The position numbers and the translations under genes are program-made. Below are positions 1-6,802 of a stretch of 13,491 nucleotides of DNA, piece after piece (position 1 is the first letter of the stretch; each line of letters opens with the position of its first letter). The notes under the pieces are model-generated. The model did not search any database, was not told the origin of the DNA, and saw only the letters and a list, made by a program, of their open reading frames with translations. The stretch comes from JAPUIN01 sp041580375 (GTDB lineage: Bacteria; Acidobacteriota; Polarisedimenticolia; Gp22-AA2), in assembly GCA_041580375.1 (NCBI GenBank), contig JBFGDZ010000094.1, positions 1 through 13,491 on the forward strand, written 5' to 3'.

Positions 1-579
1 GGAGGCCGGGACGGGCGTCTCCGCCTTCACGCCGACACGATCGGCACGGACGACTCGACGGTCAAGTTCGTCGGCGTCGTTCATCGACGCCCGCTCGATC
101 TGACGGTCCCGCACGAGATCGCGCTCACGATCGACTGGAGCGACCAGCGCAACGGCAGCTATCTCACCGCCGGCGTCTATCTCGCGCCGGCCCGGACCAC
201 CGCCACGCCCGAGACGGAGGCCGACTGGTTGAAATTCGCGTACGTCGGCGTGCCGCCGGGCCGCAACGGCCGGGGCCTCCTCGCTCTCAAGTCGAAGGGC
301 CGCGTCAGGATCCTCGACGACGACGGGTGGCCCGCCGCCCGGCCCGAAGGACGCGCCCTCGGACGGCAGCGCGTCCGCATCGTCATCGACCGCGGTGTGG
401 TTCGCGCCTACGAGAACGGCGCGCTCCTGCACGACTCCGTCGAACCCGTCGTTCCGTTCGCGGCCGCCCACCTCTATCTGCAGATGAGCAGCCATAGCAA
501 CTATCCGTCGCGCGAGGTGTTCTTCGACGACGTCCTCGTGCGGGCCGCCGGAATTCCCAAAACGCGCCGGGCGGATTAG
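1..579 (+). CDS. Partial LamG/ConA-like jelly-roll protein, C-terminal part
   Basis: The frame is open from the first base of the window to a TAG at 577-579, so this is the 3' end (192 residues) of a gene that starts upstream. The TTG at 229 is internal because the same frame codes for sensible protein before it. The visible sequence alternates short beta-strand-like segments (LTIDWSDQ, GVYLAPA, LKFAYVGV, VRIVIDRG, VRAYENGALLHDS) and ends in HLYLQMSSHSNYPSREVF followed by FDDVLVRA. That final pattern is typical of concanavalin A-like/LamG sandwich domains, whose last strand often reads F-D-[DN]-V-x-[VIL]. Such domains bind or cleave carbohydrate, or are adhesion modules in exported proteins. 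No catalytic residue can be assigned and the N-terminus, including any signal peptide, is missing. It ends 34 nt before the kinase gene on the same strand, so co-transcription is possible. The fold call is moderately sure; the function is unknown. Confidence 0.6.
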   Translation, partial: GGRDGRLRLHADTIGTDDSTVKFVGVVHRRPLDLTVPHEIALTIDWSDQRNGSYLTAGVYLAPARTTATPETEADWLKFAYVGVPPGRNGRGLLALKSKGRVRILDDDGWPAARPEGRALGRQRVRIVIDRGVVRAYENGALLHDSVEPVVPFAAAHLYLQMSSHSNYPSREVFFDDVLVRAAGIPKTRRAD

Positions 580-587
580 ACTGGAGT

Positions 588-605
588 CCCCGGCGACGGC
601 CGGGG
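588..605 (+). promoter_or_regulatory. GC-rich hairpin just upstream of the kinase start codon
   Basis: CCCCGGC at 588-594 pairs perfectly with GCCGGGG at 599-605 around a 4-nt loop (GACG). It lies in the 34-nt gap between the upstream stop codon and the kinase ATG at 614. There is no T-run after it, so a classical intrinsic terminator is unlikely. The right arm holds the only G-rich stretch that could serve as a ribosome binding site (CGGGG, 8 nt before the ATG), so the hairpin could restrain kinase translation. The structure is read directly; its role is inferred. Confidence 0.45.
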
Positions 606-613
606 TTCACGAC

Positions 614-3280
614 ATGAGCGACGATCCTCGAAACCCCAACTCCTCCGACGGCGGCGGGTCCGCCCCGACGGAGACGCCGACGGCCTGGCTCCCGGGCGAC
701 GGAGGGTCCTCCCCCGCCGGAGGGACGGCCGGCGAGCGGATCGGCCCGTACCGCCTCGTGAGGAAGATCGGCGAGGGGGGCATGGGCGAGGTCTGGATCG
801 CCGAGCAGGAGCGGCCGATCCGCCGCACGGTCGCCTTCAAGGTCATCCGGGCCGGCATGGACTGCCGCGAGGTCGTCGCCCGCTTCGAGTCGGAGCGGCA
901 GGCGATCGCGATGATGGACCACCCGAACATCGCCAAGATCTTCGACGCCGGCAGCACGCCGCAGGGACTGCCGTACTTCGTCATGGAGTACGTCGACGGC
1001 GTCCCGATCGGCGAGCACTGCGACGCGCACCGGCTGAGCACGCGCGATCGGCTCCGGCTCTTCATGCAGGTCTGCGACGGCGTCCAGCACGCCCACCAGA
1101 AGGCGATCATCCATCGCGACCTGAAGCCCTCCAACGTACTCGTGGCGACGCACGACGGGAGGGCGATCCCGAAGATCATCGACTTCGGCGTCGCGAAGGC
1201 GATGGCGCAGCCGCTGACCGAGAAAACGATGCACACGGAAGTCGGCCAGCTGATCGGCACGCCGGAGTACATGAGCCCGGAGCAGGCCGACATGAGCGGC
1301 CGGAACATCGACACGCGCACGGACGTCTACTCGTTGGGCGTGCTGCTCTACGAGCTGCTCGCGGGGGCGCTGCCGTTCGACGCGAAGGCTCTCTGGAAGA
1401 GCGGCTTCAACGCCATCCTGCACACCATCCGCGAAGTCGATCCGCCCACGCCGAGCATGCGCCTGAGCACGCTGGGGGACGTTTCGACCGACTCGGCCAA
1501 GAACCGCGGCACGATCCCCGCCGCGCTCACGCGCCAGCTGAAGGGGGACCTCGACTGGATCACGATGAAGGCGCTGGAGAAGGATCCCGCGCGACGCTAC
1601 GGGTCTCCCTCCGAGCTGGCCGCCGACATCGGCCGTTACCTGACCGACGAGCCGGTGCTGGCGCGCCCTCCGAGCGCCGCCTACCGCGTGCGCAAGTTCG
1701 TCCGCCGGCACACGCTGGCCGTGGGCGCGGCGGCGACGCTGCTGGTCCTCCTCGTCCTGTTCGCGGCCACGATGGCGGTGCAGGCGAACCGCATCGCGCG
1801 CGAGCGTGACCGGGCCAACCGCGAGGCGGCCGCTGCCACGCAGGTGTCGCAGTTCCTGACCGACCTGTTCAAGGTGTCCGACCCCGGCGAGGCCCGCGGG
1901 AACAGCATCACGGCCCGCGAGATCCTCGACGTCGGCGCCGGGAGGATCCGGGACACCCTGTCCGATCAGCCGGAGGTCCAGTCGCGCCTCATGGCGACCA
2001 TGGGCTCCGTCTACGGGAACCTCGGCCTGTACGCCCGCTCGGTCCCACTCCTCGAGGAGGCGCTCGCGATCCGCCGGAACACGCTCGGCGAGGACGACCC
2101 GAGCACTCTGGCGTCGATGCAGGAGCTGGCGATCCTCGCCTACCGGCTGGGGCGCTACGACGACGCCGAGGCTCTCTTCTCGGGGGCGCTCACAAACCGC
2201 CGCCGCGTCCTCGGCGCCGATCATCCCGACACGCTCGAGTCGATGAACGGCCTCGCGAATCTCTATCACCGGCTGGGGCGGTTCGAGGAGGCCGAGCCGC
2301 TTTACCTGGCCGCCCTCGAGGGACAGCACCGCGTCCTGGGCCGGGATCACGAGGACGCGCTCAAGACGGCGAACAACCTGGCCGTCCTGTACAAGAGGCA
2401 GGAGCGCTACGAGGAGGCCGAGCCGCTCATCCTCGACACGCTGGAGCGGCGGCGCCGCCTCCTCGGCGAGGACCATCCGGCGACCCTCAGCACGCTGCAG
2501 AGCCTGGCGTCGCTTTACGTCTACCTGGAGCGCTACGACGACGCGGAGCCGCTGTTCGAGCAGGGGCTCGCCGTCCAGCGCCGCGTTCTCGGCGAGGATC
2601 ATCCGGACACGCTCGTCCTTCAGCACAACCTCGGGGAGGTGTACCGGCTGCAGGGCCGGCTCGCCGAGGCCGCGCCGCTGCTCGCCGCGGTCCACGAGGC
2701 GCGGCGCGCGAAGCTGGGTGACGATCACCCGTACACTCTGGACTCGAAGGACAGTCTCGCGCGCCTCTACCAGGCCCGGGGACGCCACGCCGACGCCGAG
2801 CGATTGTTCGCAGCGGTGCTCGCGGCGCGCGAGCGCGCCCTCGGCCCCGACAACCCGGAGACGCTGGACGCGCGGACCGCGCTCATCGATCTCTACGGCG
2901 CGATCGGCGATCGGGAGAAGGAGCGGCGCCAGCTGGCGTTGATGGCCGCCTCGCTCCTGCGCCTCGCGGAGGCTCCCGAAGCCGACGCCGCGGCGAAGGA
3001 CGCTTACGCGCGCTTCCTCGTCACCCGTGGCGTGCCCGGGATCCGCGACCCCGCCGCCGCCCTCCGATTCGCCCTCGCCGCGAACGAGATGACGGAGCAC
3101 GCCCGCCCGCGCTACCTCAACACCCTCTCCCTCGCCTATTTCCAGGCGGGCGAGAGGGCGAAGGCGATCGACACGCAGAGGCGGGCACTCGATCTTCTGA
3201 CGGGGGAGGATGCGACGCTCCGCGTCGAACTCGAGCGGACCCTCGCCACGATCCGTGAGGACGTGGACGGAGCGCCCTGA
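614..3280 (+). CDS. Membrane Ser/Thr protein kinase with C-terminal TPR array
   Basis: An 888-residue Hanks-type kinase. After a Ser/Gly/Pro-rich start comes the kinase domain (about 45-345): glycine loop GEGGMGEV (53-60), ATP lysine K76 (VAFKVI), alpha-C Glu probably E94, catalytic loop HRDLKPSN (167-174, D169), DFG 190-192, and GTPEYMSPEQ as the activation/P+1 segment. All key residues are present, so it should be active. One hydrophobic segment (about 367-389) follows, then a short coiled stretch and tetratricopeptide repeats (about 450-790). Seven LGxDxPxTL-like motifs begin at residues 491, 533, 575, 617, 659, 701 and 743, exactly 42 apart. The expected layout is a cytoplasmic kinase with the TPR scaffold across the membrane, sensing or assembling partners; the ligand is unknown. 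The ATG at 614 fits the N-terminus but has no clear Shine-Dalgarno apart from CGGGG inside a hairpin. The gene is convergent with the next one (22-nt gap). Confidence 0.93.
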   Translation: MSDDPRNPNSSDGGGSAPTETPTAWLPGDGGSSPAGGTAGERIGPYRLVRKIGEGGMGEVWIAEQERPIRRTVAFKVIRAGMDCREVVARFESERQAIAMMDHPNIAKIFDAGSTPQGLPYFVMEYVDGVPIGEHCDAHRLSTRDRLRLFMQVCDGVQHAHQKAIIHRDLKPSNVLVATHDGRAIPKIIDFGVAKAMAQPLTEKTMHTEVGQLIGTPEYMSPEQADMSGRNIDTRTDVYSLGVLLYELLAGALPFDAKALWKSGFNAILHTIREVDPPTPSMRLSTLGDVSTDSAKNRGTIPAALTRQLKGDLDWITMKALEKDPARRYGSPSELAADIGRYLTDEPVLARPPSAAYRVRKFVRRHTLAVGAAATLLVLLVLFAATMAVQANRIARERDRANREAAAATQVSQFLTDLFKVSDPGEARGNSITAREILDVGAGRIRDTLSDQPEVQSRLMATMGSVYGNLGLYARSVPLLEEALAIRRNTLGEDDPSTLASMQELAILAYRLGRYDDAEALFSGALTNRRRVLGADHPDTLESMNGLANLYHRLGRFEEAEPLYLAALEGQHRVLGRDHEDALKTANNLAVLYKRQERYEEAEPLILDTLERRRRLLGEDHPATLSTLQSLASLYVYLERYDDAEPLFEQGLAVQRRVLGEDHPDTLVLQHNLGEVYRLQGRLAEAAPLLAAVHEARRAKLGDDHPYTLDSKDSLARLYQARGRHADAERLFAAVLAARERALGPDNPETLDARTALIDLYGAIGDREKERRQLALMAASLLRLAEAPEADAAAKDAYARFLVTRGVPGIRDPAAALRFALAANEMTEHARPRYLNTLSLAYFQAGERAKAIDTQRRALDLLTGEDATLRVELERTLATIREDVDGAP
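2084..2967 (+). repeat. Seven 126-nt TPR-coding repeats in the kinase gene
   Basis: Each unit codes for 42 residues and starts with an LGxDxPxTL-like motif (LGEDDPSTL, LGADHPDTL, LGRDHEDAL, LGEDHPATL, LGEDHPDTL, LGDDHPYTL, LGPDNPETL), followed by a helix pair ending in a GRYDDAEALF-like segment. The spacing does not vary in any of the seven units. This is the long TPR variant that bacterial kinases share with kinesin-light-chain-like arrays. The units have diverged at DNA level, so this is a protein-level repeat rather than a recent tandem expansion. Confidence 0.8.
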
Positions 3281-3302
3281 TGCCGTCGAGTCAAAGCACC
3301 TT

Positions 3303-4547
3303 CTAGATGGACTCGAGGGCGTCCCGGATGTCGCGCAGGAGGTCGCGCCAGTCCTCGACCCCGACCGAGATCCGCACGAGGTTCTCCGCGATCCCGGCGC
3401 GCTCGAGGTCCTCCTCGCTCATCTCCGAGTGCGTGGTGCTGCGCGGGTGGCAGGCGAGGGTCTCGACGCCGCCCAGGCTGACGGCGTTCCTGACGATGCG
3501 CAGCGATCGCAGGAACGTGAAGGCGGCCGGTCGTCCGCCCCGGAGCCTCAGTGTGAGGATGCCGCCGGGGTAGTCGCACTGAGCGTCCCGGATCCGCTTC
3601 TGCTCGGGATCGGTGATCAGCGACGGGTAGATGACCCTCTCGATCGCCCCGTGTCCGTCGAGGGCCTCGGCGATCCGCTGGGCGTTCTTGCTCTGCCGGT
3701 TCATGCGCAGCGCGACCGTCACGAGCCTGTTGTCGAGCAGCCAGCACTCGTCGGGCTGCAGGATGTTCCCCAGCACCGCTCTCGTCCCGCGCAACGCGGC
3801 GATGAGGTCGGTGTCGGCCGCCAGGGCCACCCCGCCGAGCATGTCGCTGAACCCGGCCAGGTATTTCGTCGCCGAGTAGACGACGACGTCGGCGCCGAGC
3901 GCCAGGGGATGCTGGAACGTCGGTCCCATGAAGGTGTTGTCGACGACGACGAGGGGCGGCGCGGGGCGGCGGCGGCACGCCCGCACGATCCGCGCGATGT
4001 CGGTCATGCGCAGCGTGGGATTGGAGGGGGTCTCGATGAAGACGAGGCGCAGGTTCTCGGTGCGCTCGATGGCCTCGTCCAGGCGGTCCCCGTCCCCCGC
4101 GTCGACCGGCATCCCCTCGATCCCGAACGGCTTCAGGATCGTCCCGATCAGATGATGGGTTCCTCCATACACGGGGGTCGTGTAGACGAAGGTCTGGTTC
4201 GGTGCGCACCAGGTGAAGAAGATGGTCGAGATGGCGGCCATCCCCGAATTGAAGACCGCCGCGGCCGTCGCCTCCCGCTCCAGGGGGACGATCTGGTCCT
4301 CGAGGATCTCCGCGTTCGGGTGCGAGAGCCGCGCGTAGATCAGGTCGAGGCTCTCGCCCTCGACAGGACGCACCTTGCCCAGAGCCACCTCGAAGGCGTG
4401 AGCCGCCGATTCCGGGCTGCTGAAGACGTAGGTCGACGATCGGAACACCGCGGGACGGGCCGATCCGACCGACAGCCGCGGATCGAATCCCCGGGTGAGG
4501 ATGGCGGTCGGAGGGCGGACGACGTAGGGAGGGGCTTTCTTCTTCAT
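3303..4547 (-). CDS. PLP-dependent trans-sulfuration enzyme (cystathionine gamma-synthase family)
   Basis: A 414-residue Cys/Met-metabolism PLP enzyme of fold type I. Visible family features, numbered from the ATG at 4547, are YARLSHPN (71-78, cofactor-phosphate Tyr and Arg), SGMAAI (101-106), PVYGGT with the ring-stacking Tyr 127, ETPSNPTL (172-179), VVDNTF (201-206, D203 for the pyridine nitrogen), SATKYLAGFSDMLGG with Schiff-base lysine K228, and NLVRISVGVED near the C-terminus (substrate carboxylate Arg). Members make or cleave thioether amino acids: cystathionine synthase or lyase, O-acylhomoserine sulfhydrylase, or methionine gamma-lyase. The YGGT motif lacks the Cys found at that place in methionine gamma-lyases (YGCT), which argues against that activity. 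The exact reaction cannot be fixed. The frame extends upstream to a GTG at 4607, but the extra 20 residues do not look conserved and MKKKAPPYVV is the better start. It is divergent from the GAPDH pair and convergent with the kinase. Confidence 0.88.
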   Translation of the reverse strand: MKKKAPPYVVRPPTAILTRGFDPRLSVGSARPAVFRSSTYVFSSPESAAHAFEVALGKVRPVEGESLDLIYARLSHPNAEILEDQIVPLEREATAAAVFNSGMAAISTIFFTWCAPNQTFVYTTPVYGGTHHLIGTILKPFGIEGMPVDAGDGDRLDEAIERTENLRLVFIETPSNPTLRMTDIARIVRACRRRPAPPLVVVDNTFMGPTFQHPLALGADVVVYSATKYLAGFSDMLGGVALAADTDLIAALRGTRAVLGNILQPDECWLLDNRLVTVALRMNRQSKNAQRIAEALDGHGAIERVIYPSLITDPEQKRIRDAQCDYPGGILTLRLRGGRPAAFTFLRSLRIVRNAVSLGGVETLACHPRSTTHSEMSEEDLERAGIAENLVRISVGVEDWRDLLRDIRDALESI

Positions 4548-4562
4548 GGCGTTTTCATTATA
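4544..4562 (-). promoter_or_regulatory. Perfect -10 box and overlapping 4-codon mini-ORF before the PLP enzyme
   Basis: On the minus strand a perfect TATAAT lies at 4562-4557, in one of the few AT-rich spots of the window and only 9 nt before the ATG at 4547. A start site 6-8 nt below it would leave 2-4 nt of leader, an almost leaderless mRNA, which fits the absence of a Shine-Dalgarno. No TTGACA-like -35 is visible at 16-18 nt. The last bases of the box also open a mini-ORF, ATG AAA ACG CCA TGA (4558-4544), whose stop overlaps the gene's start as ATGA. The two readings exclude each other. Confidence 0.4.
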
Positions 4563-4660
4563 AGGGCAGCGGACGGAGAATTCGGCCGGACATGATCGGC
4601 GCCTCACCGGTTCGGGTCATGTTTCCCTCCATTCCATGGGACCCGGCCTCCGGGCTGCTG

Positions 4661-4666
4661 TAGAAT
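4661..4666 (+). promoter_or_regulatory. Candidate -10 box for the GAPDH operon
   Basis: TAGAAT matches five of six positions of TATAAT. The implied transcription start near 4673 would give a leader of about 40 nt before the ATG at 4716. If correct, it rules out the upstream in-frame ATG at 4665. At the usual spacing only a poor -35 (GGGACC) is present, so this is tentative. Confidence 0.3.
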
Positions 4667-4715
4667 GACCCGGTCGCCGGAGCGACCATCGATCGACCTC
4701 GCTCTCAGGATCGCC

Positions 4716-5747
4716 ATGACCGCACGAGTCGGACTGATGGGTTGCGGGAGGATCGGAAGGAACATCTTCCGGATCCTGCACGGCCGGGATGACGTCGAGC
4801 TCGTGGCCATCAGCGAGATCGCCGATCACGCCGGCGTCGCCTACCTGCTGCGCTTCGACACCGTCCTGGGGCGGTTCCCGGAACCGATCAGCCTGGAGGG
4901 CGACCTGCTTCGCGCGGGCGGGCGGACGGTCCGCATGCTCTCCGGCCGCGCGCCCGGGGACGTCGACTGGAAGGCGCTCGGCGTCGATTACGTGATCGTG
5001 GCGACCGGGCAGGAGCGCCCCCGGGCCGAGCTCGAAAAGCATCTGAAAGCCGGGGCGCGCCACGTCATCCTGTGCGCGCCGCCCGCGGACGAGCCGGACA
5101 TCACCGTCGTCTTCGGAGTCAACGAGGACCGGGTGACCCCGGCGCACCGGATCCTGTCGAACGGGTCGTGCACGGCCGCCGCGATCGGGCCGATCATCAA
5201 GGTGCTGCACGAGCGATTCGGGGTCCGCCAGGGCTTCCTGACGACGGTCCACGCGTACACGAACGATCAGATGCTGGCCGACGTCCCGGCGGCCGATCTG
5301 CGCCGCTCGCGATCGGCCGCCGAGAACATCATCCCCAAGGAGACCCGCGTCCACGACATGCTGATGGCGATCGTTCCGGGCCTGTCGGGGCGGCTCGGCG
5401 GCATGGCGCTCAACGTGCCGGTGCCGGACGGCTCCGCCGTCGACCTGGTCGCTCAGACGGAGCGGCCGGCCACGACGCAGGCCGTGAACGACGCGATCCG
5501 CGAGGCGGCCGCTGGGCCGCTCTCGGGCCTCATCGAGTACACGGCCGACCCGATCGTCAGCAGCGACGTCATCGATAATTCGAACTCGGGGATCTTCGAC
5601 TCGCTCGTGACGCAGGGTCTGGGGGACGACATCGTGCGCGTGATGGTCTGGTTCAACAACGGCTACGGATACGCGCACCGGGCCCTCGACCTCGTGCGCC
5701 TGCTCGCCTCGCGACCGGCCCCGGCGGGAGGGGGAGGCTCGCGATGA
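4716..5747 (+). CDS. Divergent glyceraldehyde-3-phosphate dehydrogenase-like protein
   Basis: A 343-residue GAPDH-fold protein: an NAD-binding domain (GLMGCGRIGRN, residues 6-16) and a catalytic domain with nucleophile C152 (NGSCTAAAIGP), H179 (TTVHAYTND) and N315. It aligns without gaps to the next gene through these sites, with 30 of the first 60 residues identical. Several normally fixed positions differ: GFGRIG becomes GCGRIG, SCTTNC becomes SCTAAA, TTTGAA (208-213) becomes KETRVH, the substrate-phosphate Arg in AMRVP becomes N233 in ALNVP, and DNEWGY becomes NNGYGY. NAD use is plausible because E34 replaces the usual ribose-binding Asp. It may act on another phosphorylated aldehyde (erythrose-4-phosphate dehydrogenases also have NELAD and PVDT variants, but keep the Arg), or be a regulatory partner subunit. 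The ATG at 4716 has AGGA 5 nt upstream; the in-frame ATG at 4665 would add 17 unlikely residues. Confidence 0.85.
   Translation: MTARVGLMGCGRIGRNIFRILHGRDDVELVAISEIADHAGVAYLLRFDTVLGRFPEPISLEGDLLRAGGRTVRMLSGRAPGDVDWKALGVDYVIVATGQERPRAELEKHLKAGARHVILCAPPADEPDITVVFGVNEDRVTPAHRILSNGSCTAAAIGPIIKVLHERFGVRQGFLTTVHAYTNDQMLADVPAADLRRSRSAAENIIPKETRVHDMLMAIVPGLSGRLGGMALNVPVPDGSAVDLVAQTERPATTQAVNDAIREAAAGPLSGLIEYTADPIVSSDVIDNSNSGIFDSLVTQGLGDDIVRVMVWFNNGYGYAHRALDLVRLLASRPAPAGGGGSR
5731..5747 (+). promoter_or_regulatory. Strong Shine-Dalgarno and ATGA stop-start overlap joining the two GAPDH genes
   Basis: GGGGAGG at 5731-5737 lies 6 nt before the ATG at 5744-5746. The upstream gene stops with TGA at 5745-5747, so start and stop share ATGA. 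This implies one mRNA with coupled translation. The G-rich site also encodes the glycine-rich C-terminal tail (PAGGGGSR) of the upstream protein. Confidence 0.8.
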
Positions 5748-6742
5748 AGGCCTCCATCGGCATCAACGGGTTCGGCCGGATCGGGCGGAGCGTCTGCCGG
5801 ATCCTGGCGCGCCGATCCGACATCGAGATCGTCGCGATCAACGACATCGGCGATCCGGGGGCCCTCGCGTATCTACTTCAGTATGACACGATCATGCGGC
5901 GATTCGAGCAGCCGGTCTCGATGCGCGGGAGGGACATGATCGTCGGCGATCATTCGATCCGCCTGGTGTCCGAGAAGGATCCGGCCCGCCTGCCCTGGAA
6001 GAAGCTCGGCGTGAACATCGTGGTCGAGTCGACCGGCCGGTTCCGCCAGCGCGCCGATCTCGAGAAGCACCTCGCGGCGGGCGCCGCGAAGGTCATCCTG
6101 ACCGTCCCCGCCAAGGATCCGATCGACGCCACCATCGTGCTGGGCGTGAACGAGGACGTGCTGCGACCCGAGCATCGCATCGTCTCGAACGCCTCCTGCA
6201 CGACGAACTGCCTGGCGCCCGTGGCGATGATCCTGGACGAGACCTACGGCATCGAGCGCGGGCTGATGAACACGGTCCACGCCTATACGAACGATCAGCG
6301 CCTGGCCGACGTGCCGCACAAGGACCTCCGGCGCTCGCGCGCCGCCAACGAGAACATCATCCCGACGACGACGGGAGCCGCCCGCGCGGTCGGCGAGGTG
6401 CTGCCCGGCCTCAAGGGACGCCTCGACGGCATGGCGATGCGCGTTCCCGTGCCGGACGGGTCGGTCGTCGATTTGACGGTCGTATTGAAGCGCCCCTCCG
6501 ACGCCGCCGAGGTGAACGACACCTTCCGCCGCGCCGCCGAGGGGCGGCTGAAGGGCATCCTGCAGTACACCAGAGCGCCGCTCGTGTCGAGCGACGTCAT
6601 CGGCAACCCCCACTCCTCGATCCTCGATTCGCTCATGACCCGCCGCGTCGGGCCGAGCGCCCTGAAGATCGTCGCCTGGTACGACAATGAGTGGGGCTAC
6701 GCCAACCGGGTGGTCGATCTGATCGGCCGTCTGGCCGCCTGA
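5744..6742 (+). CDS. gap: Type I glyceraldehyde-3-phosphate dehydrogenase
   Basis: A 332-residue canonical phosphorylating GAPDH, the usual family length. It oxidises glyceraldehyde-3-phosphate to 1,3-bisphosphoglycerate with NAD+ and phosphate in cytoplasmic glycolysis, or works in reverse in gluconeogenesis. The Rossmann start is INGFGRIGRS, with AINDIGD supplying D34 of the NAD site (NAD rather than NADP preference). ESTGRF, the catalytic signature SNASCTTNCLAP with C152, and TVHAYTNDQR with H179 all follow. The phosphate-site elements DLRRSRA, IIPTTTGAA and AMRVPVP with R233 are intact, and the protein ends in WYDNEWGYANR and a short tail. It follows its divergent paralogue with a 4-nt overlap and a strong ribosome binding site, and is convergent with the beta-galactosidase gene 58 nt downstream. 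The function is nearly certain; gap is used as a generic symbol because paralogue numbering cannot be set. Confidence 0.96.
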   Translation: MKASIGINGFGRIGRSVCRILARRSDIEIVAINDIGDPGALAYLLQYDTIMRRFEQPVSMRGRDMIVGDHSIRLVSEKDPARLPWKKLGVNIVVESTGRFRQRADLEKHLAAGAAKVILTVPAKDPIDATIVLGVNEDVLRPEHRIVSNASCTTNCLAPVAMILDETYGIERGLMNTVHAYTNDQRLADVPHKDLRRSRAANENIIPTTTGAARAVGEVLPGLKGRLDGMAMRVPVPDGSVVDLTVVLKRPSDAAEVNDTFRRAAEGRLKGILQYTRAPLVSSDVIGNPHSSILDSLMTRRVGPSALKIVAWYDNEWGYANRVVDLIGRLAA

Positions 6743-6767
6743 AGCACCGCGTCCCCGCCGGATCGCA

Positions 6768-6802
6768 GAAGAGCCCCGGCCCACTCAGAGCAGGGGCGCT
6801 TC
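6768..6802. terminator. Hairpin between convergent gap and beta-galactosidase genes
   Basis: GAAGAGCCCC (6768-6777) pairs with GGGGCGCTTC (6793-6802) as a 10-bp stem with one A-G mismatch and a 15-nt loop. It fills the gap between two convergent genes, and its right arm includes the first bases of the beta-galactosidase stop codon. There is no T-run on either side, so it is at best a T-less bidirectional terminator or an mRNA 3'-end stabiliser. Confidence 0.45.

Noticed and set aside
383..3100. Open frame of 905 codons on the minus strand through the kinase gene
   Set aside because: Its product is an Arg/Val/Leu/Gly-rich low-information sequence with no domain. It is the complement shadow expected from third-position GC in the kinase gene, which has full motifs.
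3281..3302. Possible terminator between the convergent kinase and PLP-enzyme genes
   Set aside because: The 22-nt gap contains no inverted repeat or T-run.
3210..4595. Open frame of 461 codons on the plus strand antisense to the PLP enzyme
   Set aside because: It has the composition of a shadow frame, with no motifs, and overlaps the end of the kinase gene and all of a well-supported enzyme gene.
4591..4621. Imperfect inverted repeat CATGATC ... GGTCATG in the PLP enzyme-GAPDH gap
   Set aside because: Six of seven positions match around a 17-nt spacer. This is too weak to call an operator without comparative support.
4665..4715. Earlier in-frame ATG for the first GAPDH-like gene
   Set aside because: It adds 17 residues before the Rossmann strand that the paralogue lacks, has no SD, and overlaps the candidate -10 box. 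The ATG at 4716 has AGGA at good spacing.
4617..5678. Minus-strand frame of 353 codons opposite the first GAPDH gene (a similar one lies opposite the second, 5873-6784)
   Set aside because: Both are antisense shadows of GAPDH genes with clear active-site signatures.
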